A stretch of DNA of 64,000 nt from Iris pallida (Eukaryota; Streptophyta; Magnoliopsida; Asparagales; Iridaceae). The first letter of the stretch is position 1, and each line of letters begins with the position of its first letter. Shown one piece after another: positions 58,861 to 64,000 of this stretch. The notes under the pieces were generated by a model, which saw only the letters and a program-made list of their open reading frames with translations, was not told the origin of the DNA and did not search any database. Location: the NCBI GenBank assembly GCA_029216955.1, contig JANAVB010006999.1, positions 37,501 to 101,500 of the forward strand, in the 5' to 3' direction. A program made the translations under genes and the position numbers.

Positions 58861-61800
58861 TAGGGATTGAAAAGGTCACATGGGTATATCGATGAGGAAT
58901 CATCAAATCACAACGTTCAACAAAACATGAATTAAAAAATCATGATTTAGATAAATACGAAATAATCATGGATATGGCTAATTAATGCAAGAATAAAAAT
59001 GATCAAGGGTTTTAAGTAGTTCAAGATAAAACACGAGTTTAAAGAATAGAACAGAATCGAGTAGATTAAGGGGAAAAATAATTTAGAGACTTAAGAGAGA
59101 TGGTTCCTTGAGAATAGTTGTATATTGGTCGTCCAGGTTGCGGACATGATTAAGAGAACGATTTGAATCATCCTCAAGTATCAAGAATGATTAGAAGGTC
59201 GCGATAGTAGGTATGGAATCGACGAGTAGTTCAAAGCGAGGATATAGTCACCTTGGTTGGTCCATGGCTAATTATCTTGGCAATAGATGGTGGGACGACT
59301 AAAGACAACTTTGAGTCTATCTATCAAGTACAGTGTCTGGTCTTTCTAAAGTAAGTAAAGCCCACAACAAAAGAGTTCAAAGACGATGCTATTCAATACG
59401 AACTACGAGGTTCATAGGCAACAGGAATAATTCAAATGAGAGTTGTCAATGCTGTCGCGGATGAGACTCTTAGGCAAGTTTACTATGTCTTCATCCACGT
59501 AGAATAATATGTGATAAGTGAAACAAAGTGCAATAGGTTGATCAGACCATCATGCACCGGTTCTGATTAGACAATATTTAGTGGGTGCACCCAATAAAAT
59601 ATGTCATAATCAAGCTTGATAACGAAATAAGCTTGCAAAACTGATGCTACATTAGCAGCATGAGATAGTCAAATATGAGCAAGGGAGGTACTGATGAAGG
59701 AATTTTTAAATAGTCCAAGATCTTTTAAAATCGAGGCTCGTCCGAAGTGTGGACCTATACAGTTGTCCTAGTATTTCTTCATTTATGGCTTGGTAGACCA
59801 GATAAGTTTGGGTCCTCTGAATTTATAGACTAAGTGAACTTACCAATGTGGTTCACAAGGATAAAGGTTTGTTAGGTGGTGAGGTATTCTACCCAACTTA
59901 CAAGAGTTAAACTAATAGTATCATGGGACAATGGGTCAAGCAATCAAGATAAAGTACAAATTTAAGCATTTAAGGAATTTAGTATAACACAATCACATAT
60001 CGGGTCGAAAGAATTGAGTCGAGGTTGAATCCCTATCCGTGGTCGAAAATATATCGGTATCATGGTAAAGATTATAGTTTGGCCATTTTGATTAGAAGGT
60101 CATAACATGAAAATAGTGTACAAGGAGACGTGTTTTAGTGGGACATGATATATCTACATGAAGGTGGACTTGTCTAGGTCTTTCACATAAAATTTGTTGG
60201 AAGGAAAAGTCTAGTGTTGTGCTCCAAATATCCAAATCACGGTAAGGGACGCCAAAAGATCTAAAATAGGGAGTGGGAGTTCACGAGGTGATAATTAATA
60301 CACAAAATAAGAAGATCAAGTTAAAGAATGAAATAAATTAATTAAAGAATCCATAAAAATAATTTAGGAACACAATTTCAGAGAGAAGATAGTCTTCTAG
60401 ATGAATACAGTTAAGGAACCATTAACTCATTATTCAAATTGCAATGGGTTAGAATGTCGCAATTAAAAGATCTAGAATTGAAGGAAGGTCGAGTAAGTCA
60501 AGGTAGAAATACAGTCACATAGCTTGGTAGATGACTAACAACACTGGTGTATATACTACTATCATGGTCATGGGTGATATGACAATTAGTGTGGAATACT
60601 TCTAACTCCTTAGGGCTACCTTGGTGGCCTACCATTAAAATTTAACTCAAGTTTCCTCCAAAAGTTTCAAAATTAAAACTTTCAAAAATAAATCAGCAAA
60701 ATTTTGTATTCACTCCAAGCCGTTCAAATTCATCATAAAATTTTTAAATCACTTCATAAATTTCAAAGCAAAATTTTATCATGTTACTACTAACATTTTC
60801 CAAAAATTTTAAATTCCACTATTTAACTCAAGATTTCATAATTTACGAATCCATAAAAATTTCACAATCAATCAAAAATTTAAAACCCAAAAATTTTCAA
60901 ACAACTATAGAAAAACTCTTAGCATATAAAAAATAATCTAAAAATTGAAGTTCAATATTTTAATGCACTTATCAACCATAATCCGACAACAACAAAAAAA
61001 CGTTCGGTCTTTTCTTTTTTTTTTCTTTCTTTTTTTTCTTCAATAAACCATACATATTTTCTAAAATCTTCATAAATAAAACTCGTTTCCTTTTTTTTTT
61101 TTTTTTACCAATTTATTGATAATCCTAATAAAAACCTTTTTACTCAAAATCTAAATAGATTTGTAAATCATAAATCACATGACACAACTTAAAATTTAAA
61201 AATCTTCCTCAAATTTTTTTTTTATATCTTTCGAAATATTTTAAACGAAAATTTAAAAGTCGTTGCTTCCACTTAAAATTTGAAATTTAAGAAACATACT
61301 AATCGCAAGTTTTACGAGAATAAGATCTACGGCTACATTTAAAATCTAAGATCATTTTATAAACCAAATTTATAACTGTTCAAAGGTGTATAACTATAAT
61401 ACAATAAATCATAAACATCAAAACTCAAAATCAAATAAATTTTATATTTGTTCAAAGATGTATATTTATCATCCAAAACTTATAAATATCACAACTCAAA
61501 AAGCAAATAAATTTTATACTTGTGCAAGGATGTATAACTATAATCCAATAAATCATAAATATCAAATCTTGAAAATCAATCAATTTCTTAAACCAAGTAT
61601 GAAATTCTATAAATCCTCTGATCTTTACTATTTAGAAATCTCAAGGTTAAAATTTCCGTGGTAATATCCTACTTTACCAATTACTAATCATTAATCAAAC
61701 TAAAAAGCCTTTTTAACTCAATTAGAGTCTTGAATGTATTCCAATTGCCAATATAACCGTTCTAGCCATGTGTTTGACCTATGAGCATATACTAGTGTAG

Positions 61801-62002
61801 TCATCTTTCTAGTTGACACTAAGCACGAAAATAAGAATCAACGGTAGAAAGGAATCAAGCAAGATGCAGTTCAAGGAGGTCGATTGAGAGTTCGGAATTT
61901 GAAGCCAAGGAAAGAGGTCAAGCTATATGGATGAGATTCCTAGATTCTAATCCTATATTGCAGGCTCACATCGGTACAATTACGTAACCGAAGTGACAAA
62001 CT
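58861..62002 (-). other. F interior, non-coding
   Basis: AT-rich, with no coding motif. Part of the right half (60650-61680) is very A-rich, with AAATTTAAAA-type words and three imperfect repeats of a TATAACTATAATCCAATAAATCATAAATATC-like unit near 61385-61565. The blocks shared with B are annotated separately. Confidence 0.7.
59433..60190 (-). other. Conserved LARD interior blocks (F copy)
   Basis: On the minus strand, in the same order as B: GATATATCATGTCCCACTAA (60190-60100), ACTCAATTCTTTCGACCCGA (60030-59985), and the block with TGATGGTCTGATCAAC (59666-59433). Confidence 0.7.
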
Positions 62003-62029
62003 CGACCTGCATGGGCCACCACAAAAACA
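62003..62029 (-). promoter_or_regulatory. PBS-position conserved 19-mer of F
   Basis: In sense TGTTTTTGTGGTGGCCCATG and then CAGGTCGAG directly follows the 5' LTR. Confidence 0.65.
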
Positions 62030-62074
62030 TGTAACATCCCAGTCCCAAACACTTGAGACTAGATACGTATCATG

Positions 62075-62122
62075 CCAGCTGTATACATACGAGTAAATAT
62101 ACGACTCGTATATATACATAAG
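62075..62122 (-). promoter_or_regulatory. LTR-end hairpin of F (5' LTR)
   Basis: Same long stem as in the 3' LTR, including GTATACATACGAGT and ACTCGTATATATAC, with GCTGG following in sense. Confidence 0.6.
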
Positions 62123-62348
62123 CCGTAAATGTAGAAAGCCAAGACACTAAATCTCATCCACAAAGATAAACAATAATATGAAGCAACTTTGAATTTGTCA
62201 TGTACACAATAGTTGGGCGGAGACAAAGTCCACTACCAACCAAATTTAAATATGGAAAAATATATAAGGAAAGAATTTAGCAAGCGAGAGCAAGTGACGA
62301 GTCCAAGAGCAATCATCGCGGAAGAAGAAATGGCCTTAGCTAAAGCAC

Positions 62349-63041
62349 CTGCAAGAAACCACGAATACACACACCTGGAGAGATCACCAGGTCCTCAGAG
62401 GGACGTAACAAGACACATAATTCATGCCAATAAACTGAATAAATAAGCTCAACAGAAAAGTATGCATGAGTAAAGGTTCCTACCCATTCTAGGTGATATG
62501 CACTTTGAGAACAACATTCTACGCAAGGGCTGTAACAGATTCACGCAAGCAAGTAATAAAGAGTGGCCAGCAAGTAGCGCTCATCCGAGACGCTATCGGC
62601 CTGGGCAGAAGGTAGTGCTCATGAGAGTCACCCTCGGCCCAGAATGTGTGTAAAAATAAAAATGTAGCCCCTACGCTAATAACTGTCCCCTCCTCCCAAT
62701 GATACTATACATGTGTCGACTCCAATACACTGTTTAATCCTTAATAACTGCCAAGTCTTCTACACAAATCTATTAGCAGTTATATCCTAACGCACGGCCT
62801 GTACGCGCCAATGATCAGTCAGCATGCAAGTTCGCATCTATATTCGACTCACAACTCACACACACTCCGTGGCACATCGTGACAGTTTATGAGATGCACT
62901 AAACCTACGGTGGTCCCTTAACTCTAAGCCAAAGGCATAAGTATAATAATTTGCATCTATATATTTTTGAAAGAACAACATAAAGAAAAAGCATACATGA
63001 TATTGAGCAAAAAATTAAACAGTAAAGGCAAGGTGTCTTGC
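62349..63041 (-). other. Candidate GC-AG intron in F 5' LTR
   Basis: In sense CCTCAG|GCAAGACAC to TTTCTTGCAG|GTGC, unchanged from the 3' LTR. Confidence 0.45.
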
Positions 63042-64000
63042 CTGAGGTTTATGTGCAAAAGAGAATAATCCAGTAGCTCGAACCGGCAAATAAACAAAGC
63101 AAGAAAAGCCAAAACCTGCAGATGACTCCGGATGCTGCAACAAACATCACGAACGAGTTTGGAATATAAGATATGCCTAGGAAATGCCTGTCCAAAAGTT
63201 AAATTCTGGAACAGAGGCAAAATCGTAATTTCGGGTCAAAACGATATCCGCCGTTGGACCCGCTTTGCACCGAAATGCGCGTCAGAACCTACGGTCTCTA
63301 AAGTCATCAAACTACATGTCTACGAATTTGTCTTGATGTGACGAACCCAACGGTATGTCCAATTTTGGATTCCGGTGGGCTGTGCACAAAATTGCCCGTT
63401 GAGTGGGATTGTGGGCCCGCCAAAATAGCGTCCCGATCAACGGTCTCAGAATCGGACCAAACTTGGCTCACAGGACCGGAAAAATATTTCGAGTCCAATG
63501 GCGCAAGTTTTATCGTGATATGATGAGTGTGCACAAAGTTGTGACTTAATTTGCAAAGGATCGATACGGGATATCTCGACGGATACGCACTGATTTCGTC
63601 GCACACATGCAACAAAATCGAGTTCCGTCAGTTCCCACACGTCGGCAACATCCATACGCGCCTTTCGATGCGTATAGTGTGCGACCACGTCACCCGGTTT
63701 GTCGGGGCGCACGCCGTATCGGGTGTTTTTCCACTTTTTGAAAACAGAATTTACAATTTTTTGGAAAACTTTAACGTGTAACTTTCTACATACTAAATGA
63801 AAAGTGAATCCAAAAGGTGCGTTACAATCTCGGTTATGTTGTCTTTGACTGTCTTCAATTAGTTTTTATGAAAGTTTAATGGACAGCGAGAAAAGTGGCC
63901 GACAAGTTGATGTTTAGAATTGGCTTTTAACGGTCCAGAAAATCTGAATTTTTGCTAACTTCGGTTCGATTTTTCGAACAAGTTAGATGGTTTTGTTAAA

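Larger units (their letters stand above)
49442..64000 (-). mobile_element. Element H: minus-strand LARD-like gypsy element, partial
   Basis: One LTR is 49442-51786. A second copy starts at 54791 and is interrupted by F at 55713. Between them are 3004 bp without recognisable gag-pol. The PBS beside the right LTR reads TTGGTATCAGAGCACGG on the minus strand (initiator tRNA-Met), and CTCGAGGACGAGAC before the left LTR is the pol-end block. Together these fix the orientation. The right end lies outside the window, so the TSD cannot be checked. Confidence 0.85.
54791..64000 (-). repeat. H 5' LTR, split by F and truncated by the window
   Basis: 54791-55712 aligns with 49442-50352 of the 3' LTR, then breaks at GGATTACCACC where F begins. 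The remaining part should follow F beyond 64000. Confidence 0.85.
55713..64000 (-). mobile_element. Element F: minus-strand LARD-like element, partial
   Basis: The left LTR is 55713-58815; the right copy starts at 62030 and runs off the window. The 3214-bp interior carries no gag-pol. The conserved 19-mer (minus strand) sits beside the right LTR, and the TTCGAGGACGAAATTC block beside the left one. Hence the right LTR is the 5' LTR and the element reads on the minus strand. The target is CCACC inside H's LTR; the second TSD copy lies outside the window. Confidence 0.88.
62030..64000 (-). repeat. F 5' LTR, truncated by the window edge
   Basis: It aligns closely with 55713 to about 57690. The matching end hairpin is at 62075-62122 and the candidate intron at 62349-63041. 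Confidence 0.88.

Overview
This window is plant nuclear heterochromatin or intergenic DNA, most likely from a dicot. It is AT-rich and consists almost wholly of LTR retrotransposons with a few small DNA transposons. I found no host protein-coding gene, rRNA or tRNA gene, CRISPR array or prokaryotic feature in 64 kb. The open frames longer than 60 codons are pol relics or chance frames inside LTRs. Most boundaries rest on paired LTRs, TG..CA ends and target-site duplications (TSDs) that I matched by eye.

Layout. Bases 1-2076 are unassigned, with one degenerate DNA-transposon-like repeat. 2077-3087 is a broken minus-strand LTR (L). A 5' LTR (C, 3088-10879) is split by a complete but dead minus-strand Ty1/copia element (K, 3405-8914, TSD AAATA). 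The start of C's interior (10880-11427) is then interrupted by a large composite, D (11428 to about 49355). D's 5' LTR is split by a 4.4 kb solo LTR (A, 11749-16151, TSD TCGGG). D's interior holds two MULE-type MITEs with perfect 9-bp TSDs. One MITE is split by B (17631-28840, TSD GTAAC), whose 3' LTR carries a hAT-type MITE (25071-25606, TSD TTAGAGAC). D's 3' LTR is split by E (32542-49029, TSD GCCAT), a Tekay/Del-like Ty3/gypsy chromovirus with decayed gag and pol. A fragment of a second gypsy element, G, lies inside E. After D comes H (from 49442, minus strand), whose 5' LTR is split by F (from 55713, minus strand). Both run off the right edge.

Element type. L, C, A, B, E, G and F have long LTRs that end in similar motifs (usually GTCGTGACA or a decayed form). 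B, F and H have interiors of only about 3.0-3.2 kb without recognisable gag or pol, which fits large retrotransposon derivatives (LARDs). Such elements could only move with enzymes supplied by relatives such as E or G.

The most interesting signal is that LTRs otherwise very different in sequence share one architecture in the downstream half. (1) A GC-type splice-donor-like motif, AGGCRAGWA, is followed 0.1-0.8 kb later by a pyrimidine-rich acceptor. (2) Downstream is an acidic short open frame that is open across the proposed junction in some families. (3) Near the LTR end is a hairpin whose stem changes in a compensated way between families and is always followed by GCTGG. (4) Where the primer-binding site should be, C, B, E and F share the 19-mer GTGGTGGCCCATGCAGGTC instead of the usual initiator-tRNA-Met site, which H and K retain. 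B and A also carry dense TTGAC (W-box) clusters upstream of the donor. These are readings of the sequence; RNA data would be needed to confirm splicing or structure.
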